Below are positions 52,650-61,513 of a stretch of 64,000 bases of DNA, piece by piece (positions within the stretch are counted from its first letter, which is position 1; each line of letters opens with the position of its first letter). Both the position numbers and the translations under genes were made by a program. Under the pieces are notes generated by a model. The model was given only the letters and a program-made list of their open reading frames with translations. It ran no database searches and was not told the DNA's origin. This DNA is from Litorimonas sp964352855 (GTDB lineage Bacteria; Pseudomonadota; Alphaproteobacteria; Caulobacterales; Maricaulaceae), in contig CAYGTR010000002.1 in the NCBI GenBank assembly GCA_964352855.1, positions 62,001 to 126,000 of the forward strand. Reading direction: 5' to 3'.

Positions 52650-54080
52650 GTGAAATCCGCAGTTAAAACACCTATACTTGATATCACATGCCAAAAATCC
52701 GTTGGCAAGCGTGTCGCTGCGAATACGGGTCTGTTGGTTGGGGCCAAGGCGCTTGGCGTTTTAATGGGTATTACCACGCTGATTGTGACCGAACGTGCGC
52801 TCGATAATCAGGTCAGCTTTGGTACGATTATTTTCCTTCATGCCTATATGTTGTTTTTTGCAGAAGTGGCGACGTTTCAAAGTTGGCAATCCATCATTCG
52901 TTTTGGAACGGAAGATCTGCAAAAGAAAGATGCGTCGCGTCTTGGCGGATTGGTAAAATTCAGTATCAAAATTGATGTTTTATCTGCGCTTTTCGCTTAT
53001 GGCAGTGCGCTACTCCTCTTTGGTTTCTACATAGTGATGATCCGGGCCTATCCCGGACTGGCACCGCAGGCTGAGGGGTTCAATATTGAAGACTTGCAAC
53101 CGCTCATCATTGCTTATTGTACGGTTGTTTTATTCCAAATCACAGGCACGCCCATTGGTGTTTTAAGATTGTTTGACAAGTTTGGTGGGTTAGCTTTGGG
53201 TGCCCTTGTTATGCCGATTTTAAGATTGGCGGGTGCGATATTTGCAGCGTTCATGGGATGGGGCATGATTGGCTTTCTCTGCGTCTGGTGGTTTGCGTCC
53301 GTAGCCGGGTATTTATTCAAAGTCTGCCTTGGACTTTATGAACTTTATTGGCGTCATCTCATTGGCTTGGTCGTAAATGCCAAAGAGAAATTTATGTCGC
53401 CGCGCCAAGGCCTTTGGTCATTTGTTTGGAAATCTAATATCGACTCGACGCTGGCGGCAGGCGTGTCGCATTTGCCCGCGCTTTTGGTCATGGCCGTATT
53501 CGGGCCGGCCTTTGTCGCGATTTACCGTATTGCGGAAGAACTGGCCAAACTTCTCTCAGAAGGTGTGAAACTGATCGATCAGGTCATTTATCCGGAGTTG
53601 GCTCGAATCATCAGTGACGGTCGCGGCAATCAAATTTTGAAGCTAGTGACCCGCGCAAGTCTCATTTCATTGGGGGTCGGGCTTATCCTCTCGCTTGCGA
53701 CTTATCTGGTGGGGCCTTTCATAATGACATCAACATTAGGCGAGGAATATAAAGCCTCCGTTCCTTTGGCGGTTATTCTTGTTTTCGGGGCTGCGCTTTA
53801 TGCCGCGGTTGCCCCGCTTTTCCCCGTCTTTTATGCCACAAATAAGCCTGAACGCGCAATTTATGCCCGTTTTGCGGGCCTTATTGTCTATATTATCGCC
53901 TTCTTTGTTTTGACGAAAACGATTGGCGAATACGGTGCCGCTTTCGCTGTCGTCGTCGGTTATTTTATCGGAATGATTATCGCGGGTTTCATGGTCAAAA
54001 AGACACTTGATGGTTTGAATGACTCCGCGAGACAAGCGATCTTGGATCAGAGCCGAAAATCGGATTTTAATGATGAGTAA
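52650..54080 (+). CDS. Polysaccharide/lipid flippase (Wzx-like)
   Basis: 476 residues with about twelve membrane segments, of the polysaccharide transporter (MOP) superfamily. It begins with GTG at 52650 and reads through a typical N-terminal amphipathic region (VAANTGLLVGAKALGVLMG) and central loop (EKFMSPRQGLWSFVWKSN). It could flip an assembled lipid-linked headgroup or glycolipid from the inner to the outer leaflet. The gene follows the nucleotidyltransferase by 21 bases and overlaps the phosphatase gene, so it belongs to the same operon. Confidence 0.85.
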   Translation: MKSAVKTPILDITCQKSVGKRVAANTGLLVGAKALGVLMGITTLIVTERALDNQVSFGTIIFLHAYMLFFAEVATFQSWQSIIRFGTEDLQKKDASRLGGLVKFSIKIDVLSALFAYGSALLLFGFYIVMIRAYPGLAPQAEGFNIEDLQPLIIAYCTVVLFQITGTPIGVLRLFDKFGGLALGALVMPILRLAGAIFAAFMGWGMIGFLCVWWFASVAGYLFKVCLGLYELYWRHLIGLVVNAKEKFMSPRQGLWSFVWKSNIDSTLAAGVSHLPALLVMAVFGPAFVAIYRIAEELAKLLSEGVKLIDQVIYPELARIISDGRGNQILKLVTRASLISLGVGLILSLATYLVGPFIMTSTLGEEYKASVPLAVILVFGAALYAAVAPLFPVFYATNKPERAIYARFAGLIVYIIAFFVLTKTIGEYGAAFAVVVGYFIGMIIAGFMVKKTLDGLNDSARQAILDQSRKSDFNDE

Positions 54081-54792
54081 TATTGAGACTGTCGCCATAT
54101 TTGACTTGGATTACACACTCACAAAACGCGGTACGTGGGGGCGTTTTGTATGGCGAACAGTGCGGTTTCGTCCGCATCTCTGGTTGCCGCTGCTGCTCAG
54201 CACCCTGAGTTTTCAAATCCAATATAAGCGAGGAAAACTACCCCGCGGGGCTGTGAAGAAAAATATGATGCGCTGGAGCTTGCAAAGCCTTCAGCGTGAA
54301 AAACTTGAGGTGATGGCCGAGAGTTTTGCTAAAAAAGAAGTCTCTCAAGGTCTAAGACTTGGAGGTCTGGCCGCTTTAGACTATCACCGCTCGCAAGGGC
54401 ATAGGTTGGTTATCGCCAGTGCTGCCGTTGACCTGATCGTGCTACCTATTGCGCGCGAGTTGAATATTTCTGATTTTGTCAGCACAGAGTTGGATTGGAC
54501 AAAAGAGGGTCGGCTTAATGCAGACTTTGCGTCACCCAATTGTTACGGAGAGGCCAAGCTTGTTCGAGTGAAGCACTTATTGTCGACTTATAACACGACG
54601 GACATAAGGACCTATTTCTATTCCGACAGTAAAGCCGATCTACCCGTTCTTGACTATGCTGACATTCCGGTTGTTGTCGATCCGTCGGATGAATTCCGCG
54701 CTATAGCTGAGGCCAGACATATGCCCATACAGCATTGGATGCAGTCTTCGGAGGGCTTCTTCGTTGTTGTTAATAATAATGGAATTAATTGA
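54070..54792 (+). CDS. HAD-IB family phosphatase
   Basis: 240 residues, HAD subfamily IB like phosphoserine phosphatase. Motif I IFDLDYTLT at about 10-18, motif II Ser-type IASAAVDLIVLP, and motif III/IV with SDSKADLPVLDYAD. The substrate is unknown; a phosphoglycerate-type headgroup phosphate or a phosphatidylglycerol phosphate is possible. The start overlaps the flippase stop; an ATG at 54073 is an alternative. A 61-base spacer separates it from the next gene. Confidence 0.82.
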   Translation: MMSNIETVAIFDLDYTLTKRGTWGRFVWRTVRFRPHLWLPLLLSTLSFQIQYKRGKLPRGAVKKNMMRWSLQSLQREKLEVMAESFAKKEVSQGLRLGGLAALDYHRSQGHRLVIASAAVDLIVLPIARELNISDFVSTELDWTKEGRLNADFASPNCYGEAKLVRVKHLLSTYNTTDIRTYFYSDSKADLPVLDYADIPVVVDPSDEFRAIAEARHMPIQHWMQSSEGFFVVVNNNGIN

Positions 54793-54853
54793 GCTTAAAT
54801 CTGCATTGAATTGAAACATATGATGATTTCATACGTAATTACATAGCTGTCAT

Positions 54854-56089
54854 ATGGGAAACATCGCGATGGAAAGTATTATGGAACCCATAAGGCAAAT
54901 AAAGATAGGCTTCGTCTATAATCACGAAGTGCCTCATCAAGTTGCCCATACGGCACCCATTTTAAAAGAAATGCTCATCCGCCATCCATATTTGGAAATA
55001 GATGTTTTGACATCGACTGAAGAGCAAAAAAATCTCGTCAAATCAGGACTTGGTGAAGCCCTTTGTTTAAAGACGAAATTTATCGATCTTGATACCAGTA
55101 ATATTGATAAAGGCATTGTGAAAGCTGCCAATGCTGTCGCCCCGGCCCGGCGCGTTATGGTGTTGAAGAATAATTTAGAGGTGTTGTCAGGTTATGATGT
55201 TTTTGTTGTGCCTGAGTCGACGACCCTCCTTCTTAAGACGCAATTTGGTTTGAACCATCTGAAATTTGTCCTGACCCATCACGGGGCAGGCGACCGCTCT
55301 GTCGCGCAAAAGTCATCTATTAGAAGCTTTGATTTTGTTTTAGTTGCAGGTGAAAAAGACGAGAAACGCCATAAAGAACGTGGCCTCATTCGTGATGGGC
55401 ATTACGCAATCGCTGGTTATCCAAAATTCGATTTTGTGCCCCATGCTCCGGAAAACCTGAATTTATTCGATAATGATAACCCGGTCGTTGTTTATAACCC
55501 ACATTTCGATCCTCATTTATCGTCTTGGTATGATATGGGCGTTCAGGTTCTAGAGGCTTTTGAGAAAACTCCTGATTTGAACCTTATTTTTGCTCCGCAC
55601 ATGATGCTATTTGAGCGTAAAATGCACACTTCCATTGAGTATAAGCGGGTGAGAGTTCGTAAGTCTTTGCCGAAACGATTTGAAAATTGTCCAAATATCC
55701 ATATCGATTTGGGATCTGCGCGCAGCGTTGACATGACCTATACGCGCTATGCCGATATCTATCTTGGTGATGTAAGCTCGCAAATTTATGAGTTCTTAGA
55801 AACCCGGCGTCCGACAATATTCTTAAACAGTCATGAGCCAAATTGGGCAGGCAACCCGTTCTACATGAATTGGACGACAGGCCCTGTTTTGGATAGTGTT
55901 GATAATTTAATTGATATGGTGCGCCAGGCAAAAGAGACACATGTCGAGTATTTGCCGGCCCAGAATGCGGCTTTTGATGATACATTCGAATTTTCTAGCG
56001 AAAAATCATCTGTGAGGGCGGCAAATGCAATCGCAGACTTCATCAAGCAGGAAGCGCATAGCGAAGCGCAATTAGACGCCGCGCAATAA
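54854..56089 (+). CDS. CDP-glycerol glycerophosphotransferase-like protein
   Basis: 411 residues with a GT-B-like shape resembling the CDP-glycerol:poly(glycerophosphate) transferase family: an N-terminal half with VYNHEVPHQVAHTAPIL and LTHHGAGDR, and a C-terminal half with NPHFDPHLSSWYDMG, YADIYLGDVSSQIYEFL and FLNSHEPNWAGNPFY. The D-x-SSQIYE block is the nucleotide-sugar-type motif of the family. It could add a glycerol-phosphate or similar group to the lipid. Three in-frame ATGs lie within 27 bases (54854, 54869, 54881); the last has GGAAAG upstream. Confidence 0.75.
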   Translation: MGNIAMESIMEPIRQIKIGFVYNHEVPHQVAHTAPILKEMLIRHPYLEIDVLTSTEEQKNLVKSGLGEALCLKTKFIDLDTSNIDKGIVKAANAVAPARRVMVLKNNLEVLSGYDVFVVPESTTLLLKTQFGLNHLKFVLTHHGAGDRSVAQKSSIRSFDFVLVAGEKDEKRHKERGLIRDGHYAIAGYPKFDFVPHAPENLNLFDNDNPVVVYNPHFDPHLSSWYDMGVQVLEAFEKTPDLNLIFAPHMMLFERKMHTSIEYKRVRVRKSLPKRFENCPNIHIDLGSARSVDMTYTRYADIYLGDVSSQIYEFLETRRPTIFLNSHEPNWAGNPFYMNWTTGPVLDSVDNLIDMVRQAKETHVEYLPAQNAAFDDTFEFSSEKSSVRAANAIADFIKQEAHSEAQLDAAQ

Positions 56090-56149
56090 AATAGACTATA
56101 TTCCGATGAAAATTTTTCCTACGGTGGTCAAAATCGCTTGGGCCACGTT

Positions 56150-57358
56150 ATGAAGTTACTAAATTCAATGATGTCTCGTTTCGTGAAAGTGGGACACCTT
56201 ACCATCATCGATGCAGACGGCGGTCGCCACACATACGGCCCTGGCGGCGAGCCCAGTGCAACAATACGCCTGACTGATAAGAAACTCTATCGCTCTCTTT
56301 TTCTCAACCCTGAGCTTAAGGCAGGAGAGGCCTATATGGACGGTACGCTCATTTGCGAGGAGGGCGGTATTCGCGATTTCTTGCAGGTTTTTGCGCATAA
56401 TCGGGATGGCCTACGGGGACATCCTGTTCAGAAAGTCTTGAAGAAGACGCTCAAAAAAGTTCGAAAGCTTCATCAGCGAAACAAAAAGACGGCGTCTCGT
56501 TCAAATGTTCAACATCACTATGATTTGTCCAATGAATTTTACCGCCTGTTTCTGGATGAGGATCTTCAATACTCCTGTGCTTACTGGCCGAACCAAGACA
56601 TCACTTTGGAAGAGGCACAACGCTTAAAGAAAAAACATATTGCAGAGAAACTCAGCCTGAAACCAGGACAAAAGGTCTTGGATATAGGCTGCGGCTGGGG
56701 TGGCATGGCCATTTATATGGCGAAGAACTATGACGTGAATGTTGTGGGTGTGACGCTCTCTGATGAACAACATGCTCTGGCGCGACAACGCGTCGAAGAG
56801 GCCGGGCTGAGCGATAAGGTTGATATCCGTCTCATCGATTATCGTGACCTTAATGAAAGCTTTGATCGTGTTGTGAGTGTCGGCATGTTTGAGCATGTAG
56901 GCGTTGCCCATTATGAAGAGTATTTCACAAAAATCCATGATTTGATGACCGAAGACGGCATTGCCCTAGTCCATTCGATCGGGCGCAAAGGCGGACCGGG
57001 TACGACGGGGGCATGGATCAGGAAATATATTTTCCCCGGAGGCTATTCGCCTGCGCTTTCTGAAACTTTTTCTGAGATTGAAAAAGCAAAGCTGTGGGTA
57101 ACGGATTGTGAAATCTTGCGTCTGCATTACGCCTATACACTTACTGAGTGGGACAAGCGTTTCCAAGCGAATCGTGATGCTGTTGCAGAAATGTTTGACG
57201 AGCGATTTTGTCGAATGTGGGAGTTCTATCTGGTCATAAGTGAGTTTTCTTTTTTATATGGAAAGCACATGAATTTTCAGATTCAACTTACGAAAGATGT
57301 GCATGCGGCGCCGATTACACGGAATTACATGATGGACGATGACGTCGTTTCGGGGTAG
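56150..57358 (+). CDS. Cyclopropane-fatty-acyl-phospholipid synthase family methyltransferase
   Basis: 402 residues. N-terminal lipid-binding domain (about 1-115), then class I methyltransferase with the SAM loop VLDIGCGWGG at 176-185 and GVTLSDEQHALA after it, and MFEHVGVAHYEEYF and HSIGRKGGPGTTGAWIRKYIFPGGY (positions about 285-320) of the CFA family. It methylates a lipid double bond. An earlier TTG at 56138 was rejected in favour of the ATG at 56150. It sits between the CDP-glycerol-transferase-like and hydroxylase genes, so its lipid substrate might be the sphingolipid, or ordinary phospholipid. Confidence 0.87.
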   Translation: MKLLNSMMSRFVKVGHLTIIDADGGRHTYGPGGEPSATIRLTDKKLYRSLFLNPELKAGEAYMDGTLICEEGGIRDFLQVFAHNRDGLRGHPVQKVLKKTLKKVRKLHQRNKKTASRSNVQHHYDLSNEFYRLFLDEDLQYSCAYWPNQDITLEEAQRLKKKHIAEKLSLKPGQKVLDIGCGWGGMAIYMAKNYDVNVVGVTLSDEQHALARQRVEEAGLSDKVDIRLIDYRDLNESFDRVVSVGMFEHVGVAHYEEYFTKIHDLMTEDGIALVHSIGRKGGPGTTGAWIRKYIFPGGYSPALSETFSEIEKAKLWVTDCEILRLHYAYTLTEWDKRFQANRDAVAEMFDERFCRMWEFYLVISEFSFLYGKHMNFQIQLTKDVHAAPITRNYMMDDDVVSG

Positions 57359-57370
57359 GTGGCGCGCATT

Positions 57371-58180
57371 ATGGTAGATACAGTCGAAAAACCCGCTAAT
57401 TTAAAAAATCCGCGCCGTGCTTTTGTCAAAAAGACGGGTAAAAAACTTGTACGCAAGATAGCAGCTTTTCAATCTAAGCAATCCGTTGTGCCCGATACGC
57501 CAAAGATCGACAATTCATATTTTCCGTTTTTGAGTGACTTCACGGATAATTGGAAGACAATCCAAGCTGAGGCTCGGGAGGTCTTGAAGTTCCGTGACGC
57601 CATTCCGGGGTTTCAAGAAATCTCCCCGGATCAATACCGTCTCTCCAAAGGTCAGAATTGGAAGACCTTTGTTTTGTTTGGGTTTGGCGAACGTCTTGAG
57701 AAAAATGCCTCCCTTGCACCAAAAACGGCCGAGATATTAGAAAAAGTGCCGAATCTGCAAACGGCCATGTTTTCGATCCTCGCGCCCGGTTATCACATTC
57801 CCGCACATAAGGGTGTGACGAAAGGCATTCTGCGATCTCACATTGGCCTTATTATTCCAAAAGACAGAGAAAAATGTCGTATCCGCGTAGATAATACTAT
57901 CACGGCGTGGAAAGAAGGCGAGATTTTTGTCTTTGATGATACATTCGAACATGAAGTTTGGAATGATACGGATGAAGAGCGCGTAATTTTGTTATTTGAT
58001 TTTGACCGCCCTATGAAATTTTGGGGACGTTTTTTGAATAAAACTTTCTTGCAGATCATGAAGTTTACGGCGTTCTATCAAGATCCTAAGAAAAATCTAC
58101 AGACGGCAGAAGACAGGCTAGAAGCCGCTATTCGTCAAGCAGATGCGAATATGGAAGCGATGTCAGATCCTGCGGGTTAA
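57371..58180 (+). CDS. Aspartyl/asparaginyl beta-hydroxylase-like, LpxO-type lipid hydroxylase candidate
   Basis: 269 residues of the Asp_Arg_Hydrox (PF05118-like) family of iron/2-oxoglutarate enzymes. The first iron-ligand His lies in YHIPAHKGVTKG, then RSHIGLIIP with the Arg-His for 2-oxoglutarate, and the last His in TFEHEVWNDTDEERVIL. LpxO of this family hydroxylates a lipid A acyl chain; here the gene follows the sphingolipid genes, so hydroxylation of the ceramide acyl chain is worth testing. I chose the ATG at 57371, AGGTGG upstream, over the GTG at 57359 that abuts the CFA stop. Confidence 0.8.
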   Translation: MVDTVEKPANLKNPRRAFVKKTGKKLVRKIAAFQSKQSVVPDTPKIDNSYFPFLSDFTDNWKTIQAEAREVLKFRDAIPGFQEISPDQYRLSKGQNWKTFVLFGFGERLEKNASLAPKTAEILEKVPNLQTAMFSILAPGYHIPAHKGVTKGILRSHIGLIIPKDREKCRIRVDNTITAWKEGEIFVFDDTFEHEVWNDTDEERVILLFDFDRPMKFWGRFLNKTFLQIMKFTAFYQDPKKNLQTAEDRLEAAIRQADANMEAMSDPAG

Positions 58181-58182
58181 AC

Positions 58183-58737
58183 CTAATGCGCCCGCATTGA
58201 ATATATAAGGCGTGCAAGAGGGATCAGATCAGACCCGTCTATATCGGAGGCATGTACAAGGGTAAGCTTACGTCCATCTCTGGCTAGAAAACGTGTATTG
58301 GCAGCTAATTTGGCTTGCCGATCAAAGACTAATGTTGTTTCTGAGGTGAATTCTTCATTTCTAGGCGCACTGATAGCAAACACATCTTCCGGTTCAATCG
58401 CAAGGCTGACATAGCGCACAGGGCTGGAATTCGCAAAACTTCGCGCATCATCATGCCAGTCATATATGGGAATATGGCGAATGGGTGTGTTGAGATATTT
58501 ATGGGACGGGCCTTGATTAGCCGGAAGCTCCCCTGAGAGAAGCCAGACCGAGTCAACGCCGAGGCAGTCTGCAATCTTTTGCAGCGCGTCATGACGCGGG
58601 ACATGACCACCACGTTCCCAATTGGCGACAGTCGGTTGGCTCACACCGCAGCGAATCGCCAAATCACTCTGCGATAAACCCAATTTTTTCCGATTTTCTT
58701 TTATGCGGGTATGAAGGTTGGGCATATATTTCTGCAT
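58183..58737 (-). CDS. XRE-family regulator with a degenerate S24/LexA-like C-terminal domain
   Basis: 184 residues. An XRE helix-turn-helix lies at about 9-65 (IKENRKKLGLSQSDLA, CGVSQPTVANWERGG). The rest (about 90-180) has the beta-rich arrangement of the S24/LexA fold (DVFAISAPRNEEFTSETTLVFD, ARDGRKLTLVH) but lacks the usual Ser and Lys catalytic pair, so self-cleavage is unlikely. It probably senses something or dimerises with this domain. Convergent with the hydroxylase gene, two bases apart. Its targets are unknown; the 321-base spacer upstream may be one. Confidence 0.78.
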   Translation of the reverse strand: MQKYMPNLHTRIKENRKKLGLSQSDLAIRCGVSQPTVANWERGGHVPRHDALQKIADCLGVDSVWLLSGELPANQGPSHKYLNTPIRHIPIYDWHDDARSFANSSPVRYVSLAIEPEDVFAISAPRNEEFTSETTLVFDRQAKLAANTRFLARDGRKLTLVHASDIDGSDLIPLARLIYSMRAH

Positions 58738-59058
58738 GTGACATTAATATGTAATTATAAGTTAAAGTGATTTAATGTTAAAATCAACTCTAACGATAAA
58801 ATCTCTCTTAAATCGTGAAAACCCCGTCAAAATTCACTGTGAAGCACTTACATAGTAGCAAAAAATCGGTAAATGACCTTTATCTGAACGAAAGCTGAAA
58901 AACAGCCGTAATAAAGATGACAATAATTTTATAAGGAAAACCTATAAGTTTTCTTGAAACAAGAGAGTGGATGCTTATTTAGGGTTCACGGATGATGAAC
59001 TTATAACCTTTGGTGATTGGCGACCCCTCCAACACTGAAACTTATGTAAGAGGACACT
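58738..59058. other. AT-rich spacer with leader for the 66-residue gene
   Basis: 321 bases without an open reading frame that looks coding. The left part is AT-rich (a TTAA-N6-TTAA pair at 58762-58775). A possible sigma-70-type promoter for the plus strand is TTGAAA near 58950 with TATTTA sixteen bases on, but it is weak. The right end has AAGAGGACACT just before the ATG of the 66-residue gene, a good ribosome binding site. Nothing else was recognised. Confidence 0.45.
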
Positions 59059-59259
59059 ATGAAAGGTGACTATTGTACGCGCGAAGGCGCAGAAAAATTA
59101 AAAGAGCAGATCGAAGCTTATTGGGCTGAACGTGGACACGATGTTCGCATTAACCTGATTCAAGGCGGCTTCTTGGCCTCCATGCGCTCTGCTCGCACAG
59201 ATGTTCGTTCCAATATGGTGAACGGCGTGCCGGTTAAGTCGACTGAAAACTTCGCTTAA
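59059..59259 (+). CDS. Conserved small protein of 66 residues
   Basis: 66 residues, MKGDYCTREGAEKLKEQIEA at the start and a basic middle (SMRSARTDVRSNMVNGVP). I recall such small proteins in alphaproteobacteria without an assigned function, but the family was not confirmed. No signal or membrane segment. A strong ribosome binding site (AAGAGGACACT), a long AT-rich leader and a perfect terminator right after suggest a well-expressed, self-contained gene. It is convergent with gph, which shares that terminator. Confidence 0.8.
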   Translation: MKGDYCTREGAEKLKEQIEAYWAERGHDVRINLIQGGFLASMRSARTDVRSNMVNGVPVKSTENFA

Positions 59260-59280
59260 CTTATTTTTCGAATTAAAGTT

Positions 59281-59317
59281 AAAAAGCCGTCCCGTCCCCC
59301 GGGACGGCTTTTTTTTT
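59281..59317. terminator. Bidirectional intrinsic terminator between the 66-residue gene and gph
   Basis: Stem 59284-59294 pairs with 59300-59310 (11 base pairs, GC-rich, loop of five). A-rich before and T-rich after (nine T) it give a U-tract on both strands, so it can terminate both convergent genes. It starts 22 bases after the stop of the 66-residue gene. Confidence 0.9.
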
Positions 59318-59329
59318 GAGTTTGCTTTT

Positions 59330-60049
59330 TTATAGATTTGTGAGGAGCCTCGGGAGGCTTTTAGGAATATCTCGGAAGTGGTTCAGTGAGATCATGGGCT
59401 TTAACTTATGGGATTTAATCTCGGAATATCCATAACGCATCAGGATAGTCGGCACGCCTGCATTGTGGCCGGCTCGAATGTCGGGATAGCTATCGCCCAC
59501 CATAATGATATGTTTTCGCGCGCCATTTGCTCCTGCCGCCATAAAGATGTGTCTGGCGTCAGGTTTGGACTTCGGGGCTTCGTCACCGCCAATAACAGCG
59601 TCAAAGAAATGCGATAAGCTTAACTCATCTAAAAGGGAGCGGGCCAAATATCCTGGCTTATTCGTGCAAACAGTAAGTTCGGCCCCGCCGCGTTTCAGAT
59701 GATGGAGTGTCTCAACGACACCAGGGAAAGGCACGCTGTGATCTGCAATCGTCTCAGCATAGCGTTTCAGAAAAAATGACTGCAGCTCATTTATGCGAGA
59801 TTCCTTGGCAGAGTGTCCGGCACGAGTCATGGCATGGGTAATCAGCACCCGAGACCCATAGCCGACTTCACCACGTGCCGTTTTGTAATCAGTTGCGGTC
59901 AAACCCTCTTGGGCGATAGTTTCGTTAGTAACACGCACAAGATCCGGTGCTGTATCAACAAGAGTCCCGTCCAGATCAAAACAAAAAATAAGGTTCGAGT
60001 AGGGTTTTTGTTGGTGAAGGGACTCTGTTTGGGGGACAATATAAAGCAT
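59330..60049 (-). CDS. gph: Phosphoglycolate phosphatase (HAD family)
   Basis: 239-residue HAD subfamily IA enzyme that dephosphorylates 2-phosphoglycolate. Motif I FCFDLDGTLVDT at 22-33, cap domain 40-110, motif II VCTNKPGY, motif III Lys in DEAPKSKPDARH and motif IV VGDSYPDIRAGHNAG. The N-terminal 20 residues before motif I are longer than usual and the start may lie further in. It shares a terminator with the small gene downstream and is divergent from glmU. Confidence 0.88.
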   Translation of the reverse strand: MLYIVPQTESLHQQKPYSNLIFCFDLDGTLVDTAPDLVRVTNETIAQEGLTATDYKTARGEVGYGSRVLITHAMTRAGHSAKESRINELQSFFLKRYAETIADHSVPFPGVVETLHHLKRGGAELTVCTNKPGYLARSLLDELSLSHFFDAVIGGDEAPKSKPDARHIFMAAGANGARKHIIMVGDSYPDIRAGHNAGVPTILMRYGYSEIKSHKLKPMISLNHFRDIPKSLPRLLTNL

Positions 60050-60157
60050 AAAACAGTCAGACTCGCGATTGATGAAAATTATCAGGTGCAGTCTGCTCTA
60101 ACATTGGTTAAGCCCATTTCCATAGTCAAAACACTGGAATCGTTTAATACATAGAAT

Positions 60158-61507
60158 ATGACTCAAAAACGCGCTGCCATAATTCTCGCTGCTGGTAAAT
60201 CTACACGGATGAAGTCCGCCAAGTCGAAGGTTTTACACCCTGTTGGAAACCGTCCTTTACTCGAATGGGTGGGCGATCTGGCAGCCTCAACTGGGGTCAC
60301 GCGCACAATATGTGTTGTTGGCGAGGGCAATCAGGATGTCCGCGCCTCTGCGGAAATATTGGGTTTTGAAATTGCGATACAAGAACCTCAGCTTGGCACG
60401 GCTCATGCGGTCAATGCAGCGCGCGAAGCCCTAAGTGATTTCGATGGACAAATTGTTGTCTTATATGCCGATACCCCGTTAATTCGTCCTGAAACTCTCC
60501 AGCGCTGTTTCGACAGGTTAGAAAGCCAAGCCGATCTGGTTGTGATGGGTTTTAAGGCGGCAGATCCGGCGGCCTATGGGCGTCTCATTATGTCAGATGC
60601 GCAGCAACTTGACGCCATTATTGAGGCGAGGGAATGCTCAAAGCACCAACTCGCAGTGGATATGTGTAATAGTGGCGTGATGGCCGGGGATTGCAAATCC
60701 GTTTTTGAGGCGATTTCTCGCGTGAGTAATGAGAACGCCAAAGGTGAGTACTACCTGACGGATATTGTGGAAATCATGAAGGGCGACGGAAAACGCTCCG
60801 AAGTCATCACTGCTGAAGAAGGTGAGGTTTTGGGTGTGAATGACCGGACGGATCTGGCAAATGCTGAAGCCGCTTTTCAGGCTTTAATGCGGGAAAATGC
60901 ACTGCAAAGCGGCGTCAGTCTTAAACACCCTGAGACTGTCTTCTTTTCTTATGATACGGTCTTGGAACCTGATGTCGTCGTTGACGCCAATGTTGTCTTC
61001 GGTCCGGGCGTGACAGTCCGTTCGGGCGCGGTCATCCACGGTTTTTGTCACATAGAAGGTGCAGAGATCGGCCCGGATGCGCAAATAGGGCCCTTTGCTC
61101 GCTTACGTCCGGGAACTGTTTTGGGTAAAGCTACCAAGGTCGGAAATTTTGTCGAAACAAAAAAAGCGATTGTCGGTGATGACAGTAAAATCAATCACTT
61201 ATCTTATATTGGCGATGCAGAACTTGGCGAAGGCGTGAACGTCGGAGCCGGAACAATTACCTGTAATTATGATGGTTTTGATAAGCATAAAACAACCATC
61301 GAAGACGGCGCTTTCATCGGGACAAATACGTCCCTTGTTGCGCCTGTGACCATTGGTAGAGGGGCGTATTTGGGCTCGGGGGGCGTTATCACAGAAGATG
61401 TCCCAGCGGATGCGCTCGCTGTTGCACGCGCCAAACAAACACATAAACTCGGTTGGGCAGTGCGGTATCGTGCGGTGAAGGCCAAACGAAAAGCGTCTAA
61501 GGGATAA
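60158..61507 (+). CDS. glmU: Bifunctional UDP-N-acetylglucosamine pyrophosphorylase/glucosamine-1-phosphate acetyltransferase
   Basis: 449-residue enzyme making UDP-GlcNAc for peptidoglycan and LPS. N-terminal uridylyltransferase with LAAGKSTRMKS at about 10-20 and the metal Asp in VLYADTPL; C-terminal left-handed beta-helix acetyltransferase (about 250-440, imperfect hexapeptide repeats such as IGPDAQIGPFARLRPG) with the active-site His in KINHLSYIGD. Complete and normal in length. rpiA follows after six bases on the same strand, an alphaproteobacterial order. Confidence 0.96.
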   Translation: MTQKRAAIILAAGKSTRMKSAKSKVLHPVGNRPLLEWVGDLAASTGVTRTICVVGEGNQDVRASAEILGFEIAIQEPQLGTAHAVNAAREALSDFDGQIVVLYADTPLIRPETLQRCFDRLESQADLVVMGFKAADPAAYGRLIMSDAQQLDAIIEARECSKHQLAVDMCNSGVMAGDCKSVFEAISRVSNENAKGEYYLTDIVEIMKGDGKRSEVITAEEGEVLGVNDRTDLANAEAAFQALMRENALQSGVSLKHPETVFFSYDTVLEPDVVVDANVVFGPGVTVRSGAVIHGFCHIEGAEIGPDAQIGPFARLRPGTVLGKATKVGNFVETKKAIVGDDSKINHLSYIGDAELGEGVNVGAGTITCNYDGFDKHKTTIEDGAFIGTNTSLVAPVTIGRGAYLGSGGVITEDVPADALAVARAKQTHKLGWAVRYRAVKAKRKASKG

Positions 61508-61513
61508 TCTGTC

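Noticed and set aside
58762..58775. TTAA-N6-TTAA as a CtrA binding site
   Set aside because: CtrA prefers N7 and the spacer is AT-rich, so this match is expected by chance.
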